A DNA stretch of 64,000 bases, taken from positions 124,001 to 188,000 of the forward strand of contig NZ_RSEC01000008.1 of assembly GCF_003937945.1 (NCBI RefSeq). Reading direction: 5' to 3'. The DNA comes from Amycolatopsis eburnea. GTDB taxonomy: Bacteria > Actinomycetota > Actinomycetes > Mycobacteriales > Pseudonocardiaceae. How positions within the stretch are numbered: position 1 is the stretch's first letter; every line of letters begins with the position of its first letter. Under the pieces are notes generated by a model, which did no database searches, had not been told where the DNA came from, and saw nothing but the letters and a program-made list of their open reading frames with translations. Of this stretch, positions 46,159-55,394 are shown in pieces. The position numbers were made by a program, and so were the translations under genes.

Positions 46159-48138
46159 CTAGCCCCCGGCGAGCTCCACGAACGGCGTCAGCGCCGCCGG
46201 GTTGGCCAGCGCGTCGCGGCTGACGGCCCGGTCGGGAGCCACACCGGCGAGGATCTTCTTCACCGGTACCTCACACTTCTTACCGTTCAAGGTACGAGGA
46301 ATCTCGGAAACCACCACGAACCGATCGGGTACATGCCGCGGTGACAGAGCGCTGCGGAGCTCCTTCCGCAGCCGCGGCTCGACCGCTTCGAGCTCGGCAC
46401 CGCCGGCGAGCACGACGAAGCAGATCAGCTGCCCGTCCTCGTTCCCGGCCGCCGAGGTGTCCACGACCAGCGAGTCCGCGATCTCGTCGTAGCCCTCGAC
46501 GACCCGGTAGAACTCCGCCGTGCCCATCCGGACGCCGCCGCGGTTGAGGGTCGAGTCGCTGCGGCCGTAGATGACCGCCGAGCCGCGGTTCGTGAGCCGG
46601 ATCCAGTCGCCGTGGCGCCACAGGCCCGGGTACACCTCGAAGTACGCCTCACGCAGGCGCGAGCCGTCCGGGTCGTTCCAGAAGAACACCGGCATCGACG
46701 GCATCGGCTTGGTGATGACGAGCTCGCCGACCTCCTCGACGACGGCGTTGCCCGCCTCGTCGAACGCGTGCACCGCGGCGCCCAGCGCCGGGCACGACAG
46801 CTCCCCCAGCCAGACCGGGACGTCGGGGGCGGCCGCGACGAACGCCGCGCACAGGTCGGTGCCGCCGGAGACCGAGCAGATCTGGACGTTCCGCCCGACC
46901 TCGTTCACGATCCACCGGAAGCCCTCGACGCTCAGCGGCGCGCCGGTGGAGCCCACCGCGCGCAACGCCGTCAGGTCGTAGCGCTCGGCCGGCTTGATGC
47001 CCGCCTTGAGGCAGCTCTGGATGAACGGCGCCGACGTGCCGAAGTAGGTGACGCGGTGCTGCTCGGCCAGGTGCCAGAGCGCGTTCAGGTCCGGGTGGCC
47101 CGGGCTGCCGTCGTAGAGCACGATCGTGGTGCCCACCAGCAGGCCCGAGACGAGGAAGTTCCACATCATCCAGCCGGTGGTGCTGAACCAGAAGAACCGG
47201 TCGCCCGGCCCGAGGTCGGTCTGCAGCGCAAGGGCCTTGAGGTGCTCGAGGACGATGCCGCCGTGGCCGTGCACGATGCCCTTCGGCAGGCCCGTGGTGC
47301 CCGAGGAGTAGAGCACCCACAGCGGGTGCGCGAACTCGACCGGCTCGAACAGCAGCGGCGCGCCCCGGTGCTTCGCGAGCAGCTGAGCCCAGTCGAGCGT
47401 GCCGTCCATCCGGCCCTCGCCGACGTACTCGACGAGCACGGTCGCGGCCAGCGACGGCAGCTTCGCCTGCAAATCGGCCACGGTCGTGCGGATGTCGAAC
47501 TGGCGGCCGTTGTACGCGTAGGCGTTGACGGCGAAGAACAGCTTCGGCTCGATCTGCACGAACCGGTCCGCGACCGCGCGGACGCCGAAGTCGGGCGAGC
47601 ACGACGACCAGATCGCGCCGATGCTCGCCGCGGCCAGGAACGCGACCAGCGTCTGCGGGCAGTTCGGGGCCAGCGCGACGACCCGGTCGCCCTTGCCGAC
47701 GCCCAGCTCGAGGAACGCCGCGCGGGCCGCCGCGACCTGCGCACGCAGCTCGCCGTACGTCAGCTGGGTGGCGAGGCCGTCTTCGCGGTGGAAGATCACC
47801 GCCGTCTCGTCGTCGCCCTTCGCGGCGCCCGCGACGCCGGGCGTGAGCGCGTGCTCGGCGTAGTTGAGCGTGCCGCCCTCGAACCAGACGGCGTCCGGCA
47901 TCCCGCCCGAGAGCACCTCACCGGGCCGGTCGTGCCAGCGCACGCCGAGGAAGTCCGCCACCGCCGCCCAGAAGTCCGGGCCGCGCTCGACGGAGAACTC
48001 GTGCAGCGAGCGGTAGTCGTCCACCTCGACGCCGCGCTCGGCACGCAGCCACTGGCGGAAGGCTTCGATCTTGGTGTCGGCGACGTGGCGCGGCTCGGGG
48101 CGCCACAGGACCTCGGGAGCGTCTGCGGTGTGCGTCAC
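46159..48138 (-). CDS. Acetoacetyl-CoA synthetase
   Basis: A 659-residue acyl-adenylating enzyme of the acetoacetate-CoA ligase family, normal in length. The N-terminal D-F-W-A-A-V-A-D-F and N-Y-A-E-H segments, the AMP-binding P-loop L-Y-S-S-G-T-T-G-L-P-K-G, G-S-T-G-A-P-L, and the C-terminal L-N-R-G-G-V-R-M-G and R-T-L-N-G-K-K-C-E-V-P-V-K-K (catalytic Lys) are all present. It activates acetoacetate for lipid synthesis or catabolism, using ATP and CoA. The start is GTG at 48138. The hydrolase gene at 48158 lies 20 bases upstream in the same direction. Confidence 0.92.
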   Translation of the reverse strand: MTHTADAPEVLWRPEPRHVADTKIEAFRQWLRAERGVEVDDYRSLHEFSVERGPDFWAAVADFLGVRWHDRPGEVLSGGMPDAVWFEGGTLNYAEHALTPGVAGAAKGDDETAVIFHREDGLATQLTYGELRAQVAAARAAFLELGVGKGDRVVALAPNCPQTLVAFLAAASIGAIWSSCSPDFGVRAVADRFVQIEPKLFFAVNAYAYNGRQFDIRTTVADLQAKLPSLAATVLVEYVGEGRMDGTLDWAQLLAKHRGAPLLFEPVEFAHPLWVLYSSGTTGLPKGIVHGHGGIVLEHLKALALQTDLGPGDRFFWFSTTGWMMWNFLVSGLLVGTTIVLYDGSPGHPDLNALWHLAEQHRVTYFGTSAPFIQSCLKAGIKPAERYDLTALRAVGSTGAPLSVEGFRWIVNEVGRNVQICSVSGGTDLCAAFVAAAPDVPVWLGELSCPALGAAVHAFDEAGNAVVEEVGELVITKPMPSMPVFFWNDPDGSRLREAYFEVYPGLWRHGDWIRLTNRGSAVIYGRSDSTLNRGGVRMGTAEFYRVVEGYDEIADSLVVDTSAAGNEDGQLICFVVLAGGAELEAVEPRLRKELRSALSPRHVPDRFVVVSEIPRTLNGKKCEVPVKKILAGVAPDRAVSRDALANPAALTPFVELAGG

Positions 48139-48157
48139 GTCACGAGGGTAATCCCGC

Positions 48158-48787
48158 TCACCGCAGGTGCGCGTCGAACCAGTTCAGGGTTCGCTGCCAC
48201 GCCTCCGCGGCCGCGCCGGGGTCGGCGTCGAAGCGGTGGTTCGCGCCCGGGTAGTGGACGACGTTCGTGGCGACCTTCGCCGACGCGGCGGCGTCGCGCA
48301 GGCGCTCGACCTCGGCACCGCCCGCCTCGTCGCCGGCGTCGCCGTACATGCCGAGCCACGGGCTGGTGAGCTTCCCGGCGATCTCGACCAGCGCGGGCAG
48401 CTCCGCCGCCTGCTGGCCGCCGACGCTGACGGCCGCGCCCAGCTTCCGGTGCGAGGCGACGACGAGGGCCGCGGTGCCGCCGAGGTCGAAGCCCATCACG
48501 CCGAGCAGGTCGCCCTGGACGCCGCGTTCGACGAGCCAGGCGAGGGTCAGGTCGGTCGCGTCGAGCAGGTCCTGCTGGGTGAGGCGGTCGTTCTCCAGGT
48601 GCGGGGTGACGGTCAGCCACCCCTCCGTGGCCAGGCTGGCGAGCAGCAGCTTCACGCCGTCGGTGACGCCGTCCGCTTCGTGCAGCACCACCAGGCCGCC
48701 GCGTAGCGACCCCTCGGGCTCCGAGAAGGTCAGGCGGAGGGTGGGACCGTCGGTGCGCTGGTAGTCCACGGTGCTGGTCGACGTCAT
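48158..48787 (-). CDS. Dienelactone-hydrolase-family protein
   Basis: A 209-residue alpha/beta hydrolase of the dienelactone hydrolase family. H-E-A-D-G-V-T near the start and G-A-N-H-R-F at the end (His) are typical. The nucleophile elbow, normally G-x-C-x-G-G, reads G-F-D-L-G-G, so an Asp stands where Cys should be. Activity may be changed or lost. The ATG at 48787 is preferred to a TTG at 48799. It probably shares a transcript with the acetoacetyl-CoA synthetase gene. Confidence 0.82.
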   Translation of the reverse strand: MTSTSTVDYQRTDGPTLRLTFSEPEGSLRGGLVVLHEADGVTDGVKLLLASLATEGWLTVTPHLENDRLTQQDLLDATDLTLAWLVERGVQGDLLGVMGFDLGGTAALVVASHRKLGAAVSVGGQQAAELPALVEIAGKLTSPWLGMYGDAGDEAGGAEVERLRDAAASAKVATNVVHYPGANHRFDADPGAAAEAWQRTLNWFDAHLR

Positions 48788-48933
48788 TGCGTCACTCAAT
48801 CACTTCGAGGTGAACGGGAGGAACCCAGTGTGGCAGGAGAGCACGCCGCCGACCGTCTGAAGGGACTCGCGGGGCGGCGGGCGGAAAAGATACGGTGACC
48901 GGGTCGTCCCGTCGAATTCCAGGAGCGCCGAAG

Positions 48934-49998
48934 ATGCCGTCCGTGTCCCCGCGTGCCGATCTCGAATCGTTGCCGAAATACGTCCCCGGCCGGACGATCG
49001 AAGGCGCGATCAAGCTGGCGAGCAACGAGGTGCCCGGCGGCGCGCTGCCGAGCGTCGCCCAGGCGATCGCCGAGGCCGCGGCCGGGATCAACCGCTACCC
49101 GGACACCGGGTCGCAGGCGCTGCGCGAGCGGCTGGCCCGCGACCTGGACGTCCCGGTGGAGCGCGTCGCGATCGGCTGCGGCTCGGTCTCGCTGTGCCAG
49201 CAGACGATCCAGGCCGTCTGCGCGCCGGGCGAAGAGGTCATCTTCGGGTGGCGCTCGTTCGAGGCGTACCCGATCGTCACGCAGGTCGCGAACGCCGTCT
49301 CGGTGAAGGTGCCGATCACCGAAGGCCAGGAGCTCGACCTGGACGCGATGCTCGCGGCGATCACGGACCAGACGCGGGTCGTCTTCGTCTGCAACCCGAA
49401 CAACCCGACCGGCACGGCGATCCGCCGCGCCGAGCTCGAGCGGTTCATCGACGCCGTGCCGGAGCACGTGCTGATCGTGCTCGACGAGGCGTACAAGGAG
49501 TTCGTCACCGACCCCGAGGTGCCCGACGGCGTCGAGTACACGCGGACGCGCTCGAACGTGATGGTGCTGCGCACGTTCTCGAAGGCGTACGGCCTCGCGG
49601 GCCTGCGCGTGGGGTACGCGGTCGCGCCGGAGCCGATCGCGGACGCCCTTCGCCAGGTGTACGTCGCCTTCTCGGTGAACATGCTGGCCCAGGTCGCGGC
49701 GCTGGCGTCGCTGGACGCGGCCGACGAGCTGCTGGCGCGCTGCCAGGAGATCGTCGCCGAACGCGGCCGGGTCCGGGACGCGCTGCTCGAAGCCGGCTAC
49801 CGGGTGCCCGAGACGCAGGCGAACTTCGTCTGGCTGCCCCTCGGTGACCAGGCGGTCCCGTTCGCCGAGCACGCGCTGGACCGCAAGCTCGTGGTGCGCC
49901 CGTTCGCCGGCGACGGCGTGCGCGTGACCATCGGGACCCGCGAGGAGAACGACCTGTTCCTGGCCGCGGCCCGCGAGTTCAGTTCGCGAACTGCTTGA
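48934..49998 (+). CDS. Histidinol-phosphate/aromatic-amino-acid aminotransferase
   Basis: A 354-residue class I/II PLP aminotransferase of the HisC family. N-E-V-P-G-G, N-R-Y-P-D, N-P-N-N-P-T-G-T, D-E-A-Y-K-E-F and the PLP lysine in T-F-S-K-A-Y-G-L-A-G-L-R-V-G-Y are all canonical. It lacks neighbouring histidine genes, and this stand-alone form in actinobacteria is usually the second HisC copy (Pat), which serves phenylalanine and tyrosine synthesis. CAGGAG precedes the ATG. The 3' end overlaps the convergent TauE gene by 20 bases. Confidence 0.9.
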   Translation: MPSVSPRADLESLPKYVPGRTIEGAIKLASNEVPGGALPSVAQAIAEAAAGINRYPDTGSQALRERLARDLDVPVERVAIGCGSVSLCQQTIQAVCAPGEEVIFGWRSFEAYPIVTQVANAVSVKVPITEGQELDLDAMLAAITDQTRVVFVCNPNNPTGTAIRRAELERFIDAVPEHVLIVLDEAYKEFVTDPEVPDGVEYTRTRSNVMVLRTFSKAYGLAGLRVGYAVAPEPIADALRQVYVAFSVNMLAQVAALASLDAADELLARCQEIVAERGRVRDALLEAGYRVPETQANFVWLPLGDQAVPFAEHALDRKLVVRPFAGDGVRVTIGTREENDLFLAAAREFSSRTA

Positions 49999-50752
49999 CG
50001 ACCAGCTGGACGACGGCGGCGACCCCGATCACGACGATCACGCCGCGCAGCACCGCCGGCGGCAGCTTCCGGCCGATCTTCGCGCCGAGGAAGCCGCCGG
50101 CGGTCGACCCCACCGCCAGCCACAGCACGACGGGCCAGCTGATCGGCGCGACGAACGCGTAGATCACCCCGGCGACGACGTTTACGACGGCGGCGAGCAC
50201 GTTCTTGACGCCGTTGAGCTTCTGCAGCGGCTCGGACAGCAGCATCCCCATGACCGCCATCAGCATCACGCCCTGCGCGGCGGTGAAGTACCCGCCGTAG
50301 ACGCCGATGAGGAAGATGAAGAACATCAGCAGCGGACCGGCCTTGTGCTCTTCGCCGTTGCCTTCGCGGCGCTTCGCCACCCACTTGGACACCTTCGGCT
50401 GCACGATCACGAGGATCACGGCCAGGCCGACGAGCACGGGCACGACGGCTTCGAAGGCGTCCTTCGGCAGCGAGAGCAGCAGGATCGTGCCCCCGATGGC
50501 CCCGAGGAACGACGCGGCGGCGAACTTCGCGGTCTGCCGCCAGTAGCCCGTGAGCTCGTGCCGGTACCCCCAGGCCCCGCTGAGCGTCCCGGGCGCGAGC
50601 CCGATGGCGTTCGACGTCGTCGCCGTCACCGGCGGATAGCCGAGCGCGACGAGCACGGGGAAGGTCACGAGCGTCCCCGACCCGACGACGGCGTTGATGG
50701 TGCCCGCCCAGATCCCGGCGACCACGATGATCGCCGCGTGCCACCACGTCAT
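49979..50752 (-). CDS. TauE/SafE-family sulfite exporter-like permease
   Basis: A 257-residue membrane protein with eight or so transmembrane helices in two repeats. The N-terminal G-T-I-N-A-V-V-G-S-G-T-L-V-T-F-P and the later G-V-Y-G-G-Y-F-T-A-A-Q-G-V are the duplicated family signatures. TauE/SafE proteins export sulfite, sulfoacetate or other organic anions. The ATG at 50752 is chosen because it opens directly on the first helix; no strong ribosome-binding site is visible. It ends inside the aminotransferase gene on the other strand. Confidence 0.87.
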   Translation of the reverse strand: MTWWHAAIIVVAGIWAGTINAVVGSGTLVTFPVLVALGYPPVTATTSNAIGLAPGTLSGAWGYRHELTGYWRQTAKFAAASFLGAIGGTILLLSLPKDAFEAVVPVLVGLAVILVIVQPKVSKWVAKRREGNGEEHKAGPLLMFFIFLIGVYGGYFTAAQGVMLMAVMGMLLSEPLQKLNGVKNVLAAVVNVVAGVIYAFVAPISWPVVLWLAVGSTAGGFLGAKIGRKLPPAVLRGVIVVIGVAAVVQLVVKQFAN

Positions 50753-50831
50753 GAAGCATTCACGTGCGGAGCCTAAGCATCGCGGCGCGGAGCCGCGACG
50801 CACACGGGGTCAGATGTGGCAGGCCAGACAC

Positions 50832-51185
50832 TCAGCGCGGCGCGAAGACGCAGAACTCGTTGCCCTCCGGGTCGGCCAGCTGGTCCCAGTCCACATCACC
50901 TCCTCGCTCACGGATCAACGTCGCGCCCAGCGCGAGCAGCTCCGACGTCTCGCCGAAGACGTCCAGGTGCATGCGGTTCTTCACCGACTTCGCCTCCGGG
51001 ACCGGGTTGAGCCAGATCAGCGGGCCCTCGCCGGCCGGGTCGACGATCGGGACCGGCCAGTCTTCCGGGCGCGAATCCCCGGTCAGCGAGTCGCGGCGGA
51101 CGTAGCCCAGCGCCGCGCACCACCAGTCCGCCAGCGCCTGGTGGTCGTTCGCGTCCAGCGCGAGGTCCTTGAACTTCGCCGTCAT
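50832..51185 (-). CDS. VOC-family (glyoxalase-like) protein
   Basis: A 117-residue single-chain vicinal-oxygen-chelate protein. L-A-D-W-W-C-A-A-L-G-Y, M-H-L-D-V-F and D-P-E-G-N-E-F-C-V-F are the typical strand and metal-site motifs (His and Glu ligands). Such glyoxalase-like proteins include dioxygenases, isomerases and bleomycin-binding proteins. GGAAGGAG precedes the ATG, which overlaps the stop of the acetyltransferase gene (ATGA). Function cannot be specified further. Confidence 0.85.
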   Translation of the reverse strand: MTAKFKDLALDANDHQALADWWCAALGYVRRDSLTGDSRPEDWPVPIVDPAGEGPLIWLNPVPEAKSVKNRMHLDVFGETSELLALGATLIRERGGDVDWDQLADPEGNEFCVFAPR

Positions 51186-51805
51186 GCCGCTCCTTCCGGG
51201 ACGTGCGCGGGTACCAGCTCCGACACCACCTGCCAGCCGAGCGAGGCGTACAGCCCGCGCCCGGCTTCCGTGGCCAGCAACGCGCTCGACCCGATCCCGG
51301 CCGCGGCGCTCAGCTGGTGCATGACCGCCCGGCCCAAACCTCGGCGCCGGTGCTCCGGCTCCGTCTCGATCTTGTCGAACACCGCCACCCCGCCGGCCAC
51401 CGCGACCCGGCCCCGCGCCGCCGGAGCGCCGTCGAAGGACACCGCCACGTCCCACGCCGGGCCCGAACCCGTCACCGCCACCGCGTACCCGGGCGGCACC
51501 GCCACCGCGGGCACCGGCCCCTCGAACGTCATCAAGTACTCCGTCTCCCCTGCCTCCCACTCCGCCGTCAGGCCCGCCAGCACCGCCGCGCGCGGGCCGC
51601 ACGTCTTCAGCCACGTGCCGGGCGCGGCCACCGTGCGCGCCCGCGACGCCACCGTCGACGGCGAGCGCAGCAGGTAACGCACCCGGTGGCCGGGCAACCC
51701 GACGTCGAGACGGTGCCCGTCCGGCTCCTCGACCGGCGCCGCCACCGCCCGCGACACCGCCCAGCCGCGCGCCCACGCCCCCAAGATCTCCACGTCCGCG
51801 ATCAT
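51182..51805 (-). CDS. GNAT-family N-acetyltransferase
   Basis: A 207-residue protein with a C-terminal GNAT domain. The acetyl-CoA loop is I-E-T-E-P-E-H-R-R-R-G-L-G-R-A-V-M (R-x-x-G-x-G/A type), followed by L-Y-A-S-L-G-W near the end. The N-terminal half is less conserved. The ATG at 51805 is preferred; upstream GTG codons are possible. It is coupled to the VOC gene by an ATGA overlap and divergent from the GntR regulator, with only 35 bases between the starts, so co-regulation is likely. Confidence 0.85.
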   Translation of the reverse strand: MIADVEILGAWARGWAVSRAVAAPVEEPDGHRLDVGLPGHRVRYLLRSPSTVASRARTVAAPGTWLKTCGPRAAVLAGLTAEWEAGETEYLMTFEGPVPAVAVPPGYAVAVTGSGPAWDVAVSFDGAPAARGRVAVAGGVAVFDKIETEPEHRRRGLGRAVMHQLSAAAGIGSSALLATEAGRGLYASLGWQVVSELVPAHVPEGAA

Positions 51806-51840
51806 GACAGCCACCCCCGACAATTCCCGGAGCTGACAGG

Positions 51841-52533
51841 ATGGGCGGCGTGGACACCGAGCAGGTCTGGAGCGCGACCGTGGACCGGCTGCGGTCGCGG
51901 ATCGACTCCGGCGACCTGCCGCCGGGGTCGCGGCTGCCCGCCGAGCGCGTGCTGTGCGAAGAGCTCGGCATCAGCCGCGGGTCACTGCGGCAAGCGCTGC
52001 GCGTCCTCGACTCCATCGGCTACGTCCAGATCCGCGCCGGCTCCGGGACCTACGTGCGCGAACAGCAGGAACAACCCCTGCGCACCTGGTTCACCGAGCA
52101 CGACCAGCTCGTCGAAAAGCTCTTCGACCTGCGCGCGACCGTCGAGCCGACGCTCGCCGAGCGGCTGGCGAGGCACGCCACCGCGAAGACCGTGAGCCGG
52201 CTCGAGGACAACGTCGCCGAGATGGCGCGGGCCGCCCAAGCCGGGGACATGCTGCGCGTGATCGCCACCGACGCCGAGTTCCACCGGGTGATCGCGCAGA
52301 ACGCGGGCAACGACGACGTCGCCGGGCTGCTGCGCTCGGTCCTCGCACTGGTCGGCGAGGAGCGGCGGGCGGCGCTGCGGCTGCCCGGCCAGATCCGCAA
52401 GGCCGTCGACGACCACCGCGCCATCCTCGACGCCGTCCGCCGGTCCGATCCCGCCGCGGCCCGCGAGCTGACCCTCAAGCACCTGCTCGACGCCAAGACC
52501 TACGCCCACGACTTCGCCGCCGAGGAGCCCTGA
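51841..52533 (+). CDS. GntR-family regulator, FadR subfamily
   Basis: A 230-residue regulator with an N-terminal winged helix (L-P-P-G-S-R-L-P-A-E-R-V-L-C-E-E-L-G-I-S-R-G-S-L-R-Q-A-L) and a C-terminal all-helical FCD domain with metal-binding His in F-H-R-V-I-A-Q-N-A-G-N and D-H-R-A-I-L-D-A. FCD regulators bind small carboxylates. A GTG at 51850 is an alternative start. Its TGA overlaps the methyltransferase ATG (TGATG), forming an operon. Confidence 0.88.
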   Translation: MGGVDTEQVWSATVDRLRSRIDSGDLPPGSRLPAERVLCEELGISRGSLRQALRVLDSIGYVQIRAGSGTYVREQQEQPLRTWFTEHDQLVEKLFDLRATVEPTLAERLARHATAKTVSRLEDNVAEMARAAQAGDMLRVIATDAEFHRVIAQNAGNDDVAGLLRSVLALVGEERRAALRLPGQIRKAVDDHRAILDAVRRSDPAAARELTLKHLLDAKTYAHDFAAEEP

Positions 52534-53345
52534 TGGAGAAGGTGCGCTTCACCGAGGAAAAGGCCACCATGCTGGCCACCCTCTACGGCCGCGCGCTCGA
52601 CAGCCGCGAGGCCGACCCGGTGCTCGGCGACCGGGCCGCCGACGAGGCCGTCCAGCAGATCGACTACGACTTCGCGAAGCTCGGCATCACCCGCGACAGC
52701 GCCGTGAGCATCGTCCTGCGTGCGAAGCCGATCGACGGCTGGGCCGCCGAATACCTCGCCGAGCACCCGGACGCGGTCGTGCTGCACCTCGGCTGCGGCA
52801 TGGACACCCGGTTCCAGCGCCTCGCCCCGCCGGAAACCGCGCACTGGTACGACGTCGACTACCCCGAGGTCGTCGAGCTGCGCGAAAAGCTCTACGCGCC
52901 GGCGCCGAACCACACGAACATCGGCACTTCGGTCACCGACTTCGGCTGGCTCGGCCAGGTGCCGTCGGACCGGCCCGCGCTGATCGTCGCCGAGGGCCTG
53001 ACCATGTACCTGACCCCCGAGGACGGCACCGAGCTGATCCGCAGGCTGGTCGCGAAGTTCCCGTCCGGCGAACTCGTCTGCGACCTCTTCAGCAAGCTCG
53101 GCATCAAGGCGCAGAAGCTCAACACGCCCGTCCGGCGGGCGAAAGCGACCCTGCGCTGGGGCGTCGACGACCCGCACGAGCTGGAGCGCTACGGCCTCAC
53201 GCTGGTGTCCTCTTTGGACGCGGCGCACTGGTCCACCCCGGACGTCATGGCCCGGCTCCGGCCGTTCACGCGGTTCCAGCTGCGGACGCTGAAGTACTTC
53301 CCGCCGCTGGCGCGGATGGCGCGGCTCGTGCGGTACCGGTTCTAA
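52533..53345 (+). CDS. Leucine-carboxyl-methyltransferase-like (Tcmp-type) O-methyltransferase
   Basis: A 270-residue class I SAM methyltransferase of the LCMT/TcmP group. V-L-H-L-G-C-G-M-D-T-R is the SAM loop with the family's G-x-G-x-D-T-R signature, W-Y-D-V-D-Y-P-E-V follows, and A-E-G-L-T-M-Y-L is the third conserved segment. TcmP-like enzymes methylate carboxyl or hydroxyl groups of polyketides, but many stand-alone copies have unknown substrates. It is coupled to the GntR gene and converges on the FBP gene with a 4-base overlap. Confidence 0.87.
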   Translation: MEKVRFTEEKATMLATLYGRALDSREADPVLGDRAADEAVQQIDYDFAKLGITRDSAVSIVLRAKPIDGWAAEYLAEHPDAVVLHLGCGMDTRFQRLAPPETAHWYDVDYPEVVELREKLYAPAPNHTNIGTSVTDFGWLGQVPSDRPALIVAEGLTMYLTPEDGTELIRRLVAKFPSGELVCDLFSKLGIKAQKLNTPVRRAKATLRWGVDDPHELERYGLTLVSSLDAAHWSTPDVMARLRPFTRFQLRTLKYFPPLARMARLVRYRF

Positions 53346-53839
53346 CGGGACTCCAGCACCCGCGCCACGAACTTGTGCAGCTTCTCCTCGAGCCGCGCGA
53401 CGCGTTCGTCCACCGTGAGCGTCTCGAACGGCTGCGGCACGTCGGACTTCAGCTCGCCGCGCACGTACTGGCAGCACCCGAGGTTCCCGCAGGCGTAGAT
53501 GCCCAGCGTGTTGCCGTCGCGGCCGGCCTTCCCGGCGCGCTTTCCGGAGAACAGCGTGATGTCGGACAGCCCGTGCGTCGTGGTGCAGAAGCCGCAGATG
53601 TTGCTGCGCAGCCGGGACTTCGGCGCGGGCGCCGCGCGCAGGGCGAGCCCGACGACTTCGCCGCCGTGGGGCAGCACGAGGTAGGCGCGCCCCGGCGCCT
53701 TGGGGTCGCGCCAGCCGAGGAACTCCCGCTTGTCCCACGGGATTTCCTCGGGCCGGGCGGGCAGTGTCACGCCCTTGGCTTCGCCGCGGGTGCAGTTGAC
53801 GAACGAGGCCCGGATCTCGTCCTGGCCGAGTGGGTCCAT
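53342..53839 (-). CDS. FBP/FusB-like zinc-finger protein, putative EF-G-binding
   Basis: A 165-residue protein whose C-terminal part is the treble-clef zinc finger of the FBP_C (PF16571) family: Cys82 and Cys85 in N-I-C-G-F-C, Cys117 and Cys122 or Cys123 in Y-A-C-G-N-L-G-C-C. The related FusB protein binds elongation factor G and rescues it from fusidic acid. G-W-R-D-P-K and the charged C-terminal helix also fit. Whether this protein affects drug resistance or ordinary translation is unknown. Starts at 53839 and 53848 are both possible. Confidence 0.8.
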   Translation of the reverse strand: MDPLGQDEIRASFVNCTRGEAKGVTLPARPEEIPWDKREFLGWRDPKAPGRAYLVLPHGGEVVGLALRAAPAPKSRLRSNICGFCTTTHGLSDITLFSGKRAGKAGRDGNTLGIYACGNLGCCQYVRGELKSDVPQPFETLTVDERVARLEEKLHKFVARVLESR

Positions 53840-53903
53840 GATCGGCACGGTAACCAGCGGGCACCGGCGGTGGCCACGCATTTTCGGCCGTACGATCGAC
53901 GCC

Positions 53904-55394
53904 GTGCGCAAGATCGCCGTGAGGAACTTCCGGGTGGTGTTGCGCACCAGCCTGGGCTTCGCCGGTCTGGGCGTCGGCTCCAGTGTGGCCGGCTCCGGGG
54001 TGGTCGCCCTGCTGCTGGTGCTGCAGGGCCTGCCCAGCGACGTCGGCGAGCACGGCTGGGTGCTCGGGATGACCGCCGCCCTGATCGTCGCGGCGTCGCT
54101 GCTGGCCGGCACCGCGTGGACGGCGTGGCTGCAGCGCCGCACCGCGATCTGGTTCGTGCTCGGCCGCCCGCCGTCGGAGAGCGAAGCCAAGCGCGCGCTG
54201 CGGCTGCCGGTGGACATGGCCGTGGTCAGCGGCACGCTCTGGCTGATCGGCACCGTCATCCTCACCTCGCTGGCCGGGGCGCTCGGCTCGGCCGACGACG
54301 CCGTCGGCATGGCGACCGTGATCGGCCTCGGCGGGCTGACCACGGTCGGCCTCACCTACCTCGCGGCCGAGTGGGTGGCGCGGCCGGTGATGACGATCGC
54401 GCTGGGCGTCCTGCCGCCGCGCGGCTCGCTGCCGGTCACCGTGCTGACCCGGCTGGTCGTCACCTGGGCGCTGGCCAGCGGCGTCCCGTTCGTAGGCGTG
54501 CTGCTCGTCGCCACCCCGCCCGACCTCGGCTCGGGCAACCCCACCGCGAGCCTGGTCCTGCTGTCGGTGCTCGGCCTCGCCGTCGGCGCGATCGGCACCG
54601 CGCTGCTGGCCAGGGCCGTCGCGGCGCCGCTGCACCGGCTGCGCGTGGCGCTCGACGAGATCGCGCGCGGCGACACGAGCGTCGCCGTCGACGTCGACGA
54701 CTCCAGCGAGATCGGCCTGCTCCAGACGTCGGTGAACCAGCTCGCCGCCGGCCTGCGCGAGCAGGCGCGGATGCGGGACCTCTTCGGCAGGCACGTCGGC
54801 GCCGACGTCGCCCGGCACGCGCTGGAGTACGGCGCGTCGCTGTCCGGGGACGTCCGCGAGGTGACGGCGCTGTTCGTCGACGTCGTCGACTCGACCGCGC
54901 TGGCCTACCGGACGCCGCCGGAGGAGCTGGTCGGGAAGCTGAACCGGCTGTTCGCCGCCGTCGTCTCCGCGGTCGGCGCGCGCGGCGGGCTGGTCAACAA
55001 GTTCCAGGGCGACGCCGCGCTGTGCATCTTCGGCGCCCCGACCCGGCTGGCGGACGCGCCGACCGCCGCGCTCGCCGCGGCCCGCGCGATCCGGGACGCC
55101 GTCCGCGAGGCCGGCGAGCTCGACCTCGGCATCGGCGTCTCGAGCGGCCCGGTGTTCGCCGGGCAGCTGGGCAGCAGCAGCCGCCTCGAGTACACCGTGA
55201 TCGGCGACGCGGTCAACGAGGCCGCGCGGCTCACCGAGCTGGCCAAGGCGGTGCCGTCGCGGATCCTGGTGAGCGACGCCGTCGTCTCGGCGGCATTACC
55301 GAGCGAAGCGGCGCACTGGGCGAAGCACGGCGAGCTGGAGCTGCGCGGCCGTCAGGAAGCGACGCCCACGTGGACCGCGATTCAGGACAGCTGA
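53904..55394 (+). CDS. Membrane class III adenylate/guanylate cyclase with HAMP domain
   Basis: A 496-residue protein: about six transmembrane helices (15-235), a HAMP linker (R-A-V-A-A-P-L-H-R-L-R to E-I-G-L-L-Q-T-S-V, about 237-290), then a class III cyclase domain. Metal-binding Asp residues lie in L-F-V-D-V-V-D-S-T and K-F-Q-G-D-A; the substrate and transition-state residues are in Y-T-V-I-G-D-A-V-N-E-A-A-R. The architecture matches the Rv1318c-Rv1320c and Rv3645 cyclases of M. tuberculosis. The likely product is cAMP, which could feed the CRP-like site at 34756. Start is GTG. Confidence 0.88.
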   Translation: MRKIAVRNFRVVLRTSLGFAGLGVGSSVAGSGVVALLLVLQGLPSDVGEHGWVLGMTAALIVAASLLAGTAWTAWLQRRTAIWFVLGRPPSESEAKRALRLPVDMAVVSGTLWLIGTVILTSLAGALGSADDAVGMATVIGLGGLTTVGLTYLAAEWVARPVMTIALGVLPPRGSLPVTVLTRLVVTWALASGVPFVGVLLVATPPDLGSGNPTASLVLLSVLGLAVGAIGTALLARAVAAPLHRLRVALDEIARGDTSVAVDVDDSSEIGLLQTSVNQLAAGLREQARMRDLFGRHVGADVARHALEYGASLSGDVREVTALFVDVVDSTALAYRTPPEELVGKLNRLFAAVVSAVGARGGLVNKFQGDAALCIFGAPTRLADAPTAALAAARAIRDAVREAGELDLGIGVSSGPVFAGQLGSSSRLEYTVIGDAVNEAARLTELAKAVPSRILVSDAVVSAALPSEAAHWAKHGELELRGRQEATPTWTAIQDS

